NCBI GenBank assembly: GCA_947474395.1
Contig: CANJID010000016.1
Location: forward strand, 1-59,786
Direction of reading: 5' to 3'
Source: Caulobacterales bacterium
GTDB lineage: Bacteria; Pseudomonadota; Alphaproteobacteria; Caulobacterales; Caulobacteraceae
DNA length: 59,786 bases
A program made the position numbers and the translations under genes. Under the pieces are notes generated by a model. The model saw only the letters and a program-made list of their open reading frames with translations, did not search any database and had not been told where the DNA came from. Below, piece after piece: positions 35,058 through 44,692 of this stretch (its first letter is position 1; each line of letters opens with the position of its first letter).

Positions 35058-36671
35058 ATGCCCGCACTCAGAAACTACGCCGAGCCAATACTTCCGGTTT
35101 CACAGAACGATTCCGGCGGGTCGGTCTATGAGCGGTTCCAGGCGGAGCCCAGGACCCTCGTCATCGCGGTGGTGGACGACGACGGCGTTCCCATCGGCCT
35201 GGTGGAGCGCAACGATTTCGGCCTGAAGATGGGCGGGGCCTACGGGCGGGCGCTCTACGCCGGGCGGCCGATTTCGCTGATGATGGACCCCGATCCCCTG
35301 ATCGTCGACGCCGAGGACAACTCGGACGAGTTCTTCAGCCGTATCTTCCGCGAGAACGCCTCGACCCTTTTCTTGAAAGGCTTCGTGGTGGTGGAGGACG
35401 GCCGCTACGCCGGAGTCGCCTCGACGCTGAGCCTCCTGCACACCGGCTACAACATAAGCCGCCTGCGGGCCGAGGAGATGGAGCGCCTGGCGGCCGACCT
35501 CGCCAAGGCCGAAGCCGACGCCCGCGCCGCCGTCCGCGCCAAGTCCCAGTTCCTGGCGGTGATGAGCCACGAGGTGCGCACGCCCCTGAACGGAGTGCTG
35601 GCGGTGGCCGAGATCATCGACGGCAAGCTGCAGCAGGAGGACCTGCGCCTTTACGTCCGGACCATCATGCAGTCGGGACAGACCCTGCTGCGGCTCTTGA
35701 CCGACGTGCTGGACGTTTCCCGGGCCGAGGCGAACGGCCTCAGCCTGATCGCCGAGCCGTTCTCGATCTGCCGCCTGCTTAAGGACGTGGATCTGCTCTG
35801 GCGCCCCCGGGCCGAACAGAAGGGGCTTCGCTTCCAGGTCGAGGCGCGGGCGACCCAGGATGTCTGGGTCAGCGGCGACGCCGTGAGGCTGAAGCAGGTG
35901 CTCAACAACCTGGTCGGCAATGCGCTGAAGTTCACCGACATGGGCTCTGTCCGTGTAGAGGTGGACCTCGATCGCACCGCCGATACGACGCGCCTCGCCG
36001 TCGCCGTCGTCGACACCGGGCCCGGGATTGCGCCGGATCGCCTCGATGCCGTTTTCGAGCCGTTCTCGCGGCAAAGCGCGGTCCACCCGGCCGGCGGGGC
36101 GGGCCTCGGCCTTTCCATCTGTCGGGAAATCCTTCGCGGCATGGGCGGGAGCGTCGAACTGACCAGCGAGGTCGGCGCCGGCTCGGTCTTCCGCCTGGAG
36201 GTGACCCTGCCCAACGCTTCTCCGCAGGCCGCCGCACCGGCGCTTGCACCCCTGGAGGCGCTCCCGTCCGGCGGCCATGTCCTGGTGGTGGACGACAACG
36301 AGACCAACCGCCTGGTGGCCTGCACCCTGCTGCAAAGCGCGGGTTGCACCTGCATCACCGCCGTCAACGGCGCTGAGGCCGTGGAGATGACGCGCACGGG
36401 CGACTTCGACGTCATCCTGATGGACATCAAGATGCCGGTGCTGGGCGGGGTGGAGGCGACGCGCCAGATCCGCGCCCTTCCCGGCCCGAAGGCGAGCATC
36501 CCGATCATCGCCCTGACCGCCAACGCCGACCTGAGGGACGCCGACCTCTACCTCGCCGAGGGCATGAACGCGGTGGTGCAGAAGCCGCTGGAGGCGCGAA
36601 AATTGCTCGCCGCCCTGGCGGATGCCCTGGCCGGTCCCGACGACGCGCTGGGAGCCGAACTCGCCGCCTGA
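35058..36671 (+). CDS. CBS-pair hybrid histidine kinase with receiver
   Basis: The 537-residue cytoplasmic protein starts with about 130 residues resembling a CBS pair (TLVIAVVDDDGVPIGLVERNDF, GFVVVEDGRYAGVAS), then a coiled-coil, dimerisation motif MSHEVRTPLNG with His171, ATPase motifs NNLVGNALKFT, DTGPGI and GGAGLGLSICREI, and a receiver with Asp456 in LMDIKMP. CBS pairs often sense adenine nucleotides; that is inference. The upstream 34899-35057 is AT-rich, without gene, and likely holds its promoter. No response regulator is adjacent. It converges on cckA. Confidence 0.9.
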   Translation: MPALRNYAEPILPVSQNDSGGSVYERFQAEPRTLVIAVVDDDGVPIGLVERNDFGLKMGGAYGRALYAGRPISLMMDPDPLIVDAEDNSDEFFSRIFRENASTLFLKGFVVVEDGRYAGVASTLSLLHTGYNISRLRAEEMERLAADLAKAEADARAAVRAKSQFLAVMSHEVRTPLNGVLAVAEIIDGKLQQEDLRLYVRTIMQSGQTLLRLLTDVLDVSRAEANGLSLIAEPFSICRLLKDVDLLWRPRAEQKGLRFQVEARATQDVWVSGDAVRLKQVLNNLVGNALKFTDMGSVRVEVDLDRTADTTRLAVAVVDTGPGIAPDRLDAVFEPFSRQSAVHPAGGAGLGLSICREILRGMGGSVELTSEVGAGSVFRLEVTLPNASPQAAAPALAPLEALPSGGHVLVVDDNETNRLVACTLLQSAGCTCITAVNGAEAVEMTRTGDFDVILMDIKMPVLGGVEATRQIRALPGPKASIPIIALTANADLRDADLYLAEGMNAVVQKPLEARKLLAALADALAGPDDALGAELAA

Positions 36672-36674
36672 GCC

Positions 36675-38849
36675 CTACCCGCCCTGGAGCTGCTGCTTCA
36701 CCTTCTCGGCCAGGACCTTGATGTCGATGGGCTTGGGCAGGAAGGTCACGTCCTCGCCTTCCAGCAGGTCGGAGAACTCGGCCTCCGCGTAGCCGGAGAT
36801 GAACATCACCTGGGCGCCTTCGAGGTAGGGCCGCGCCTGTTTCAGGAGCGCCGGGCCGTCCAGGCCGGGCATGACCACGTCCGAGATCAGAAGGTCGATC
36901 TTGCCCGCCCACTCCTTGCAGAGCTCCAGGGCCTCCTCGCCGTCGGCGGCCTCGATCACCTCGTAGCCGCGGGCGCGCAACAGTCGCGCGGCGACGCCCC
37001 GCACGGCGTCCTCGTCCTCGACGAACAGGATGCGTCCCGCGCCGGAGAGGTCGCGGGCGGTGGGCTTGAACTTCAGCCCGCCCTTGGGGGCGGCGGCCGG
37101 CGCCTCGGCGCCCACGGGAGGAACGTATATCGGCAGGAAGATGCGGAAGGCCGCGCCCCGCCCGGGCTCGCTCTCGACGTGGATCCAGCCGTCCGCCTGC
37201 TTGACGATGCCGTAGACGGTGGCGAGGCCGAAGCCCGTCCCCTCGCCCACCGCCTTGGTGGTGAAGAAGGGCTCGAAGATCTTGCCGATGACCTCGGGCG
37301 GAATGCCCGGGCCGTTGTCGGCCACCTCGATCAGGGCGCAGCCTGCCTCGGGCGCGGTGGGATAGCCCAGCGACTTGGCCTCCAGCTGGGTGACGCGGGC
37401 GGTCCTGATGCGCACGGTGGCGGGCTGGCCGGCGGCGGGGCCGTGGCTCCTCAGGGCGTCGCGGGCGTTGACGGCGAGGTTCATCACCGCCGTCTCAAGC
37501 TGGCTCTTGTCCGCCCGCACCATGGGCAGGTCGCGGCCGTAGTCGGTGTCGAGCTTGACGTCTTCGCGCAGGAGCCGGCGCAGCAGCACCTCGAACTCGC
37601 TGATCAGTTCGCCCAGATCGAGGGTCTCGCGCTGCACGGTCTGCTTGCGGGAGAAGGCCAAGAGCTTCTTCACCAGGTCGGCGGCCCGCACGCCGGTCTG
37701 CCTGATCTCGTTCAGCCCCTCATAGGAGGGATCGCCCACCGGGTGGCGCGACAGCAGTTCGTCGAGGCGCAGCTGGATGGCGGTCAGGAGGTTGTTGAAG
37801 TCGTGGGCCACGCCCCCGGCGAGCTGGCCGATGGCCTGCATCTTCTGCGACTGGCCGAGCTGCAGCTCCATCTGCTTCTGCTCGGAGACGTCGAGCAGAT
37901 AAGCCACCAGCCGCCCGTCCGCGGTGGTGACGTAGAGGTGGGCGATCTTGGGGGCGTCCAGCGCCAGGCGGACCTCAACCGGACCGCCGCGCTTGGCGGT
38001 CAGCCGGGCCCGCGCATCGGCGCGGCTCGCCGGATCGATCAGGGCGCCGAAGGGAGCGCCGGGCACGGCCAGCCCCTCGGTCAGGGCGAAGAGGGCGGCG
38101 TTGGCCTGAATGATCGGCGCGTCCAGGGGATCGTCCCCGTCGAGCAGGGCGGCGCCGAAGGGCGCGGCGGAGGCGAAGGCGTCGAGATCGGTCGGGGCGG
38201 CGCGGCCGGTCGGCGCGGCGCCCTCGTCGGTCAGCAGGCGCTGGACCGGAACCTCGTCCTCCAGCAGGCGCACCAGCAGGCGCTCGCCCCCGAGGCGCGA
38301 GACCGCCACGGGGCGCTCGCGACCATCCGCCGTCACGCGCGCCGATCCGGAACCCAGCCGCCGCGCGGAGGCCAGGGCCGCATAGAGCCCGGCGCCCGAC
38401 GGCCCGGTCTTGGGCAGGCGCCGGGCCTCGCCCATGAGCTGGCTCCAGGCGGCGTTGACGCTGACCACCCGCCCGTCGATGCGGGCCGCGGCGGCCGGCT
38501 CGGACAGGGCGTCGACCAGCTCGGAAGCCCCCTCGTCCGGGTCCATGGCGGGCGGCGGCTCGCTGGTGGCGAAGGCGAAGACGCCGAGGAACGCGACCCC
38601 CGCCAGGCCGATCAGCAGCAGCAGGCCCGGCCCCGTGGTCGGGCCTGCCTGGAACGCGGGATAGGAGGCCGCGCCCACCGCCAGGACGAAGAACAGGGCC
38701 GCCGTCCAGGACAGGGCGTCCGCACTGCCCCGTTTGGCCGCCTTGCGGGGCCGCGGGGGCTGGGGAACGATCGTCTCGGCCATGGCGGGCTCGCCCTTGA
38801 ACGCTTCGGGTTGGGGCGCGGCGTCGGGGGAATCGGACGCGGTAGGCAT
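36675..38849 (-). CDS. cckA: Cell-cycle hybrid kinase CckA
   Basis: CckA phosphorylates ChpT, which passes phosphate to CtrA and CpdR. The 724-residue protein has two membrane segments (about 47-65 and 72-95), a PAS-like region (110-320), the dimerisation motif [15 protein letters not shown] with His349, the ATPase domain ([35 protein letters not shown]) and a receiver with Asp657 in [13 protein letters not shown]. The start has a long Pro/Ala-rich leader before the first helix. It lies 22 bp after flhB in the fliQ-fliR-flhB-cckA operon, the arrangement known in Caulobacter. Confidence 0.95.
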   Translation of the reverse strand: MPTASDSPDAAPQPEAFKGEPAMAETIVPQPPRPRKAAKRGSADALSWTAALFFVLAVGAASYPAFQAGPTTGPGLLLLIGLAGVAFLGVFAFATSEPPPAMDPDEGASELVDALSEPAAAARIDGRVVSVNAAWSQLMGEARRLPKTGPSGAGLYAALASARRLGSGSARVTADGRERPVAVSRLGGERLLVRLLEDEVPVQRLLTDEGAAPTGRAAPTDLDAFASAAPFGAALLDGDDPLDAPIIQANAALFALTEGLAVPGAPFGALIDPASRADARARLTAKRGGPVEVRLALDAPKIAHLYVTTADGRLVAYLLDVSEQKQMELQLGQSQKMQAIGQLAGGVAHDFNNLLTAIQLRLDELLSRHPVGDPSYEGLNEIRQTGVRAADLVKKLLAFSRKQTVQRETLDLGELISEFEVLLRRLLREDVKLDTDYGRDLPMVRADKSQLETAVMNLAVNARDALRSHGPAAGQPATVRIRTARVTQLEAKSLGYPTAPEAGCALIEVADNGPGIPPEVIGKIFEPFFTTKAVGEGTGFGLATVYGIVKQADGWIHVESEPGRGAAFRIFLPIYVPPVGAEAPAAAPKGGLKFKPTARDLSGAGRILFVEDEDAVRGVAARLLRARGYEVIEAADGEEALELCKEWAGKIDLLISDVVMPGLDGPALLKQARPYLEGAQVMFISGYAEAEFSDLLEGEDVTFLPKPIDIKVLAEKVKQQLQGG

Positions 38850-38871
38850 GATTGTATCCTAAAGCCGGGGT

Positions 38872-39954
38872 CTAGAGACGCCCAGCGGCGCGGGGGCGGC
38901 GCGCCGAAAGGATGAAGCCGATGATCTTGGCCACCGCCTCATAGTGCTGGCGGGGAATGGTCGCGTCGACGTCCACCGCCGCGTAGAGGGCGCGGGCCAG
39001 CGGCGGGTCCTCCACCACGGGAATGCTGTTGGCCTCGGCGACGGCGCGGATCTTCAGGGCGAGGGTGTCCAGGCCCTTGGCGACGCAGATCGGCGCCGCG
39101 GTCTCCCCCTGCACGTAGCGCAGGGCCACGGCGTAGTGGGTCGGGTTCATGACGATGAGCGTGGCGTTCGGCACGTTCTGGATCATCCGCCGCTTGGCCC
39201 GGATCTGGCGGATATGCTTCTGGCGGGCGCGGATGTGCGGATCGCCCTCGCTGTCCTTGCTGTCCTGCTTCAACTCCTCGCGGCTCATGCGCATGCGGGC
39301 CATGAAGCGCTGGCGCTGCCAGACCCAGTCGAAGCCGGCGACCACCCCCAACACCACCAGGACGGCGATGGTCAGGGCCTTCAGGATCTCGGCCGACAGG
39401 GGCAGGATCGCCCCGATGTCGAGGGCCGACAGCTCTCCCAGGCTGGAGGCGCGGGGCCTGAGGATCATCCAGGCGGCGGTCGCCACCGCGGCGATCTTGG
39501 CCAGGGACTTGAAGAAGTTCATCAGGCCGTCGAGGCCGAACATCTTCTTGAACCCTTCCAGCGGGCTCAGCTTGGAGAGCTGCGGGGCGATCTTGGACGG
39601 GCTCCACAGGAAGCCGTGCTGGATCAGGTTGCCGCCCGCCCCAGCCACCGCCGCCGCCGCGATCACCGCCAGGATCGGTGCCGCCGCCCCGAGCGCCAGC
39701 TTCATCACCTGGACCCCGCCGTTGCCGCGCAGGTCGAAGGCCTCGGGGTGGTCGATGAAGGGCAGCAGGTTCTCGGCCATGCTGCGGGCGATCCAGCCGC
39801 CGCCGATGATGAGCACCCCGGCCGCTGCGGCGAGCGCCATGAAGGCGGGCAGGTCCTGGGACTTGGCGACGTCGCCCTGGCGCCGGGCCTGGTCCAGCCT
39901 CTGCCGGGTAGGCTCTTCTGTCTTCTGTGACTGGTCGGTCTGATCCTCGGCCAT
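38872..39954 (-). CDS. flhB: Flagellar export protein FlhB
   Basis: FlhB controls substrate switching in the flagellar type III export gate. The 360-residue protein has four membrane segments and the autocleavage motif NPTH in IVMNPTHYAVALRY. The N-terminal EEPTRQRLDQARRQGDVAKSQ and EGFKKMFGL motifs are present. It begins 6 bp after fliR and precedes cckA. Confidence 0.96.
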   Translation of the reverse strand: MAEDQTDQSQKTEEPTRQRLDQARRQGDVAKSQDLPAFMALAAAAGVLIIGGGWIARSMAENLLPFIDHPEAFDLRGNGGVQVMKLALGAAAPILAVIAAAAVAGAGGNLIQHGFLWSPSKIAPQLSKLSPLEGFKKMFGLDGLMNFFKSLAKIAAVATAAWMILRPRASSLGELSALDIGAILPLSAEILKALTIAVLVVLGVVAGFDWVWQRQRFMARMRMSREELKQDSKDSEGDPHIRARQKHIRQIRAKRRMIQNVPNATLIVMNPTHYAVALRYVQGETAAPICVAKGLDTLALKIRAVAEANSIPVVEDPPLARALYAAVDVDATIPRQHYEAVAKIIGFILSARRPRAAGRL

Positions 39955-39960
39955 GGCGGG

Positions 39961-40713
39961 TCAGAGCAACTGCTGCATGAAGTCGCGGAAGCGCCCGACC
40001 CAGACCAGGGCGAACACCCCAAGGCTGAAGGCGAAGATGGACAGGCCGAACAGGACGTTGAGCGGGGTCGCCACGAAGAAGATCTGGAACTGCGGCATCA
40101 CCCGGCCGACGAAGCCTGTGGCGATGTTGAAGACCAGGGAAAAGACGATCACCGGGGCCGAGAGCTGGATTCCGAGGGCGAAGACGTCGGCGAAGGTCCG
40201 CACCTCCAGGGCCGCGAAGTCGGCGATGGGCACGCCGCGCCCGGCGGGGAACAGGGTGTAGGAGCGCACCATGCCGGCGATGAAGAGCTGGTGCAGGCCG
40301 GTGGCGAAGACCAGGGTGATGCCGAGCACCGACAGGAACGCGCCGAGGCTGGCCGAGGGCGCCGCCTCCATCGGATTGGCGGTCTGGGCGAAGGCGAGGG
40401 TTGTCTGCAGGGAGACGACCTCCCCCGAGACGGCCAGCGCCGCCATGAACAGGCGCATCAACCCGCCGAGTCCCAGCCCGATGAGAAGCTCGATCGCCAT
40501 CTGGGCCCCGAGCCCCCCGACGGTGGCGGGAACCGCCGGCAGGTTGGCGCGCAGGATCGGATAGAAGGCCAGGCTCAGGATAAGGGCGAGGGCGAGGCGG
40601 ATGCGGGGCGAGACGGTCGCTTCCCCCACCCCCGGCATCAGCATCACCACCGCGCCGACGCGGGTGAACACCAGCCCTGCGCCGTAGACCTCTACAGGCA
40701 GGGCCTGGGCCAT
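39961..40713 (-). CDS. fliR: Flagellar export gate protein FliR
   Basis: FliR is a core component of the flagellar export gate. The 250-residue protein has six or seven membrane segments, with typical VFTRVGAVVMLMPGVGE near the N-terminus and LLIGLGLGGLMRLFMAALAVSGE. It directly abuts fliQ (no gap) and is followed by flhB. Confidence 0.95.
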   Translation of the reverse strand: MAQALPVEVYGAGLVFTRVGAVVMLMPGVGEATVSPRIRLALALILSLAFYPILRANLPAVPATVGGLGAQMAIELLIGLGLGGLMRLFMAALAVSGEVVSLQTTLAFAQTANPMEAAPSASLGAFLSVLGITLVFATGLHQLFIAGMVRSYTLFPAGRGVPIADFAALEVRTFADVFALGIQLSAPVIVFSLVFNIATGFVGRVMPQFQIFFVATPLNVLFGLSIFAFSLGVFALVWVGRFRDFMQQLL

Positions 40714-40977
40714 CTACATGCCGGCGATGCGGGCGGCGATCTGGCGCATGAAGCCCGCCATCAGCGCGCCCATCAGCGGCAGGAAGATCAGCAGCGACAC
40801 GAAGATCGCCAGGATCTTGGGGGCGTAGACCAGGGTCGCTTCCTGGATCTGGGTCAGGGCCTGCAGGAGGCCGATGCCGACCCCCACAACCAGCCCCACG
40901 ATCAGTATGGGGGCCGACATCTGGATGGTCAGCCAGATGGCGTCTCGCCCGACGTCCAGAACCTCGGCGCCGTTCAT
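40714..40977 (-). CDS. fliQ: Flagellar export gate protein FliQ
   Basis: The 87-residue protein has two membrane helices and the family motifs VGRDAIWLTIQMSAPI and ALTQIQEATLVYAPKI. It forms the gate with FliP and FliR. The start at 40977 matches family length; the upstream Met at 41037 is not preferred. It is the first gene of the fliQ-fliR-flhB-cckA operon. Confidence 0.96.
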   Translation of the reverse strand: MNGAEVLDVGRDAIWLTIQMSAPILIVGLVVGVGIGLLQALTQIQEATLVYAPKILAIFVSLLIFLPLMGALMAGFMRQIAARIAGM

Positions 40978-41043
40978 CGAAAGCCTCGTCTCACATACGA
41001 AAATCGCGGCCGTCGCCGCCCCCGCAAGGTCGCCCAAACATGG

Positions 41044-41058
41044 TTAACAAAGCCGAAA
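41044..41058. promoter_or_regulatory. Half-conserved CtrA-like box before fliQ
   Basis: TTAA-N7-GAAA matches one half of the CtrA consensus and departs by two bases in the other half. It is 67 bp upstream of fliQ. The fliQ operon of Caulobacter is CtrA-dependent; here this is inferred. Confidence 0.35.
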
Positions 41059-41125
41059 TCTGGCCTTCGACTTGGACTCGGGAACCTTCAGGACCTATTT
41101 GGCGTCTAGAGCACCGGAGGCAGCC

Positions 41126-41740
41126 ATGCCCGAATCCTTCGCCGGCGACGTTCCGCCCAAAACGCAGCGCCCCGACCGCCCTGACCAGGCGGAGGTGGAA
41201 GACGCCGTGCGCACCCTGATCCGCTGGGCCGGCGACGACCCGGCGCGCGAGGGCATGCTGGAGACCCCGGCCCGGGTGGCGCGGGCCTATCGCGAGCTCT
41301 TCTCCGGCTACGACACCGACCCGCGGGACTATCTGCAGCGCACCTTCGAGGAGGTGGGCGGCTACGACGAGCTCGTCATCCTGCGCGACATCCGCTTCGT
41401 CAGCTTCTGCGAGCACCACATGCTGCCGTTCACCGGCCGGGCCCACGTCGGCTACCTGCCGACCGACCGGGTTGTCGGTATCTCCAAGCTGGCCCGCGTG
41501 GTCCACGGCTTCGCCCGCCGCTTCCAGATCCAGGAAAAGCTGACCGCCGAGATCGCCGAGGCGATCCAGGACATCCTGCGCCCTCAGGGCGTCGGGGTGG
41601 TGATCGAGTCCGAGCACAGCTGCATGACCATGCGCGGGGTGAACACCCCCGGCGCGACCCTGACCACCAGCCGCCTGACCGGCGTCCTGCGCGACGACCC
41701 GCGAACCCGCGAGGAGTTCCTGCGGCTGGTCAGGGGGTAA
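41126..41740 (+). CDS. folE: GTP cyclohydrolase I
   Basis: FolE converts GTP to dihydroneopterin triphosphate, the first step of folate synthesis. The 204-residue protein has the zinc Cys and His in [22 protein letters not shown] and the second Cys in [31 protein letters not shown] is also diagnostic. The start has GGAGGC upstream; the earlier Met at 41072 is not needed. Confidence 0.97.
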   Translation: MPESFAGDVPPKTQRPDRPDQAEVEDAVRTLIRWAGDDPAREGMLETPARVARAYRELFSGYDTDPRDYLQRTFEEVGGYDELVILRDIRFVSFCEHHMLPFTGRAHVGYLPTDRVVGISKLARVVHGFARRFQIQEKLTAEIAEAIQDILRPQGVGVVIESEHSCMTMRGVNTPGATLTTSRLTGVLRDDPRTREEFLRLVRG

Positions 41741-41747
41741 GCCGGCT

Positions 41748-42104
41748 CTAGGGATCTCCGCGGTTCTTTGGAATCGCCTGCTCGGTCGGGGCCACCGGAT
41801 CCGGGGCGAGCTTGTCCGAGCTCTGGGTGACGGACATCTGCTGATCCGCCTTCGAGCAGGTCACCAGCACGAACCCGTCGGGGGTGATGAACCGGGCGAT
41901 CTTGATGTCGGGCAGGTCGAGGACCTTGATCGGCATGATGCCGAACTGGATCGTCAGACTCTCGATATTGCCGACGCACTGCTCGAACGGCAGGGTCGCG
42001 GTTTGAGACCGCGTCACCGCGTTCGCCGCCCGCGGCGCGGAAACCCCGGCCAGGACCGCGATGAGCGCAACGACGCCGAGCCGCGCATGTCGAAATGTCG
42101 TCAT
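41748..42104 (-). CDS. Small exported protein of unknown function
   Basis: The protein has a signal peptide (FRHARLGVVALIAVLAGVSAPRAANA) and about 90 mature residues with two cysteines (FEQCVGNI and VLVTCSKAD). The start is uncertain: Met codons also lie at 42113 and 42128. No family was recognised. It converges on folE with a 7-bp gap. Confidence 0.6.
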   Translation of the reverse strand: MTTFRHARLGVVALIAVLAGVSAPRAANAVTRSQTATLPFEQCVGNIESLTIQFGIMPIKVLDLPDIKIARFITPDGFVLVTCSKADQQMSVTQSSDKLAPDPVAPTEQAIPKNRGDP

Positions 42105-42154
42105 CCTAACCATGCCCTCTTCAGGCATGAGAGCCGATCAATGGACGATTGGCC

Positions 42155-42242
42155 AGAGCCTTTTAGGGCCAGATGGAACATCTGCCCCGTGTAAAACGGC
42201 TCTGATTTTAGATACTTAGAGCGCGTCCGGGCGGCGAAACCG
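42155..42242. repeat. Dispersed palindrome, copy C
   Basis: Arms starting AGAGCCTTTTAGG and ending AAAACGGCTCT surround CAGATG-GAA-CATCTG at 42155-42203. The tail 42219-42242 is identical over 24 bases to 7441-7464. It lies between fliE and the small exported protein. Confidence 0.7.
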
Positions 42243-42542
42243 TCAGATCGGCATCCGCATGATTTCCTGGTAGGCCGCGATCACCTGGTCGCGGACGGCC
42301 ATCACCGTCTCCAGGCTCTGCTGGGCGGCGGCCACCGCCGTGACCACGTCCACCAGCTCGGCCTTGCCCTGGATATGGGCCGCCATCTGGGTCTCGGCGT
42401 GCTTGGAGGTGGCGATGGTGTCCTGCATCGCCTGTTGGAGCATGTCGCCGAAGCCGGGGCCCTCGACCGCGCTCGTGGGGACCGCGCTCGCCGCGCTCTG
42501 GACCGCGGCATAGGCCTGGGCTGCCGAGAGGGGGGAGACCAT
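42243..42542 (-). CDS. fliE: Flagellar hook-basal body protein FliE
   Basis: FliE joins the MS ring to the proximal rod. The 99-residue protein has the C-terminal helix motif LVDVVTAVAAAQQSLETVMAVRDQV and ends YQEIMRMPI, as in the family. It lies 11 bp downstream of flgC. Confidence 0.94.
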   Translation of the reverse strand: MVSPLSAAQAYAAVQSAASAVPTSAVEGPGFGDMLQQAMQDTIATSKHAETQMAAHIQGKAELVDVVTAVAAAQQSLETVMAVRDQVIAAYQEIMRMPI

Positions 42543-42553
42543 GGCTCAGGTCC

Positions 42554-42982
42554 TCACTTCTTCAGGATGTCGAGGGTGCGCGACTGCATGGAGCGCGCGG
42601 TCTCGATCACGTTGAGGTTGGCTTCGTAGGCCCGCTGGGCGGCGCGCATGTCGAGCGCTTCCACCAGGGGATCGACGTTAGGGGTCTTCACATAGCCCCG
42701 GGGGTCGGCGGCCGGATTGCCGGGGTCGTATTCGCTCTTGAAGGGCGTCTGGTCTTCCCGCGCCCCGGTCATGGCCACGCCCGTGACGCCCATCGCCAGC
42801 TTCTGCGGCTCGAACACCGGCGACTGGCGGCGGTACGGATCGCCCCCCGCCGCGGTGGAGGTGGAGTCGGCGTTGGCGATGTTCTCGGCGATGACCTTCA
42901 TCCGCGCCTGCTGGGCGCGCAGCGCCGAGGCGGCGATGGACATGGCCGCGTTGGTGGAGGTGATCGGCGCCTGATCGGCCAT
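42554..42982 (-). CDS. flgC: Flagellar proximal rod protein FlgC
   Basis: The 142-residue rod protein has the N-terminal heptad region SALRAQQARMKVIAENIANADST and the C-terminal LVEALDMRAAQRAYEANLNVIETAR. It follows flgB by 14 bp and precedes fliE. Confidence 0.96.
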   Translation of the reverse strand: MADQAPITSTNAAMSIAASALRAQQARMKVIAENIANADSTSTAAGGDPYRRQSPVFEPQKLAMGVTGVAMTGAREDQTPFKSEYDPGNPAADPRGYVKTPNVDPLVEALDMRAAQRAYEANLNVIETARSMQSRTLDILKK

Positions 42983-42996
42983 GGCTTAGTCGCTCC

Positions 42997-43401
42997 TTAC
43001 CCGGGCCGACGGATGGCCATCTTCAGCAGGCTCATCGACTGCTGGTAGAGGCCCACGGCCGCGTCGTAGTCGAGCTTGGCCGATGTCATCTTCATCATCT
43101 CGTCCTCGAGCACGACCTGGTTGCCGTCCAGGCGCGTCTCGGAGTCCGGCGAGTCGATCGGTTTCCAGGGCGAGGCGGTCGCCTTGGGGGTGGCGAGGTG
43201 CCCCGACTGGGTCCGCTCCTGCGACACCGGCGCCAGCTGCGTCTGCATGTGCTGGGCGAAGGTGAAGGGCTTCAGGTCGCGCCCGGCGTAGCCCGGGGTG
43301 TCGGCGTTGGCGACGTTCTCGGCGATCAGCTTTTGCCGCTGGTTCAGATACCCCAGCTTGTTCTTGATCATGCTCATCAGGGGGATGTCCTCGAGATTCA
43401 T
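42997..43401 (-). CDS. flgB: Flagellar proximal rod protein FlgB
   Basis: The 134-residue protein has LGYLNQRQKLIAENVANADTPGY near the N-terminus and ends in a helix with AVGLYQQSMSLLKMAIRR, as FlgB does. The ATG at 43401 has GGAGG upstream; a GTG one codon earlier is less likely. It is the first gene of flgB-flgC-fliE, divergent from fliO. Confidence 0.95.
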   Translation of the reverse strand: MNLEDIPLMSMIKNKLGYLNQRQKLIAENVANADTPGYAGRDLKPFTFAQHMQTQLAPVSQERTQSGHLATPKATASPWKPIDSPDSETRLDGNQVVLEDEMMKMTSAKLDYDAAVGLYQQSMSLLKMAIRRPG

Positions 43402-43496
43402 CACATCCTCCCAGGCTGGCCCAGACGATTGGTCCAGACGAAATACGGGCGTCCGCAGGCGCGGCTTCCACTGGGTCGAATTTGCCGGGCTTATGG

Positions 43497-43511
43497 TTAA
43501 CGGCGCGTTAG
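43497..43511. promoter_or_regulatory. CtrA-like box between flgB and fliO
   Basis: TTAA-N7-TTAG differs from the CtrA consensus by one base. It is placed 96 bp from flgB and 50 bp from fliO in the only intergenic space between the two divergent flagellar units, so it could control both. Confidence 0.6.
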
Positions 43512-43560
43512 GCGATGCAGCTCAAGCCTGCGGGAAAGAGCTCCGCCGGACGCGTTTCCC

Positions 43561-43845
43561 ATGTTCATCGCCGTCATCCAGACCATCGCGGCCCTGGCCG
43601 TCACGCTCGGGATCTTCGGCCTGGCGATCTATGCGGGCCGCCGCTGGGGTCCCACCAACCTGTTCCAGCTCAAGCGCCCCGGCGACCGCCGCCTGGCGGT
43701 GATCGAGACCCTGATGCTCGACCCCAGCCGCCGGCTGCTGCTGATCCGCGTCGATGACGAGGAGCGACTGCTGCTCCTCGGCGAGGGCCGGCTGATCGAC
43801 CCGCCCAAGGCGGCTCCTCTCAAGACCGCAAGCCAGAAGGGCTGA
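43561..43845 (+). CDS. fliO: Flagellar biosynthesis protein FliO-like
   Basis: The 94-residue protein has one N-terminal membrane helix (VIQTIAALAVTLGIFGLAIYAG) and a small cytoplasmic part (RRLAVIETLMLDPSRRLLLIRVDDEERLLLLG) as in FliO, which helps FliP assembly. It is followed after two bases by fliP, which supports the name. Sequence similarity among FliO proteins is low. Confidence 0.85.
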   Translation: MFIAVIQTIAALAVTLGIFGLAIYAGRRWGPTNLFQLKRPGDRRLAVIETLMLDPSRRLLLIRVDDEERLLLLGEGRLIDPPKAAPLKTASQKG

Positions 43846-43847
43846 GT

Positions 43848-44639
43848 ATGCGTTTCCCCAAAATCCTGGGCGACCTGGCGGCCGGCGACGTGCGCCGGGC
43901 GGTGCTGATCTCCCTGGCGGCCACGGTGGTCAGCCTGGTGGTGCCGACGGTGGCCACGGCCCAGGCGCTGAACATCGATCTGGGCAGCGGCGCGGGCCTG
44001 ACCGACCGGGTGGTGCAGCTGGTCGGGCTGATGACGGTCCTGTCCCTGGCGCCCTCGATCGTGATGATGACCACCTCCTTCGTGCGGATCGTGGTGGTCC
44101 TCTCGCTGCTGCGCACGGCGCTCGGCCTGCAGCAAAGCCCGCCCAATGCGGTGATCGTCAGCCTGTCCCTGTTCCTGACCGCCATCGTCATGGGGCCGAC
44201 CTTCACCGCCTCCTACAACGCCGGCATCCGGCCCCTCCTGGACCACAAGATGGAGCTGCCGGCCGCTTTCACCGCCGCGTCGGCGCCGGTGAAGACCTTC
44301 ATGCTGAGCCAGGTGGACCGGGACGACCTCGGCCTCTTCATCCGCCTGTCCAAGATTCCCCGCCCGGCCAACGCCCAGGCGACGCCCCTGCAGGTGGTCA
44401 CCCCGGCCTTCATGATTTCCGAGCTGAAGCGCGCCTTCCAGATCGGCTTCCTGCTGTTCGTCCCCTTCCTGGTGATCGACCTCGTGGTCGCCAGCGTCCT
44501 GATGAGCATGGGGATGATGATGCTGCCCCCTGTGGTGGTGAGCCTGCCCTTCAAGCTGATCTTCTTCGTCCTGGTGGACGGCTGGCGCCTGGTCGCGGGC
44601 AGCCTGGTCGAGAGCTTCCGCAACGGCGCGGGCGTCTGA
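43848..44639 (+). CDS. fliP: Flagellar export gate protein FliP
   Basis: FliP is a core gate subunit. The 263-residue protein has a cleavable signal (to about residue 40), then SIVMMTTSFVRIVVVLSLLRTALGLQQSPPNAV and the C-terminal PAFMISELKRAFQIGFLLFVPFLVIDLVVAS, both family signatures. It is coupled to fliO. Confidence 0.96.
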   Translation: MRFPKILGDLAAGDVRRAVLISLAATVVSLVVPTVATAQALNIDLGSGAGLTDRVVQLVGLMTVLSLAPSIVMMTTSFVRIVVVLSLLRTALGLQQSPPNAVIVSLSLFLTAIVMGPTFTASYNAGIRPLLDHKMELPAAFTAASAPVKTFMLSQVDRDDLGLFIRLSKIPRPANAQATPLQVVTPAFMISELKRAFQIGFLLFVPFLVIDLVVASVLMSMGMMMLPPVVVSLPFKLIFFVLVDGWRLVAGSLVESFRNGAGV

Positions 44640-44692
44640 AACCCGCACCCGCATTAACCCGGCTGAAGGTGCAACCGAGGCAGTTTGCGTAG

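Noticed and set aside
37179-38915. A 578-codon frame antisense to cckA
   Set aside because: It is Gly/Gln/Val-rich without domain structure; cckA on the other strand is certain.
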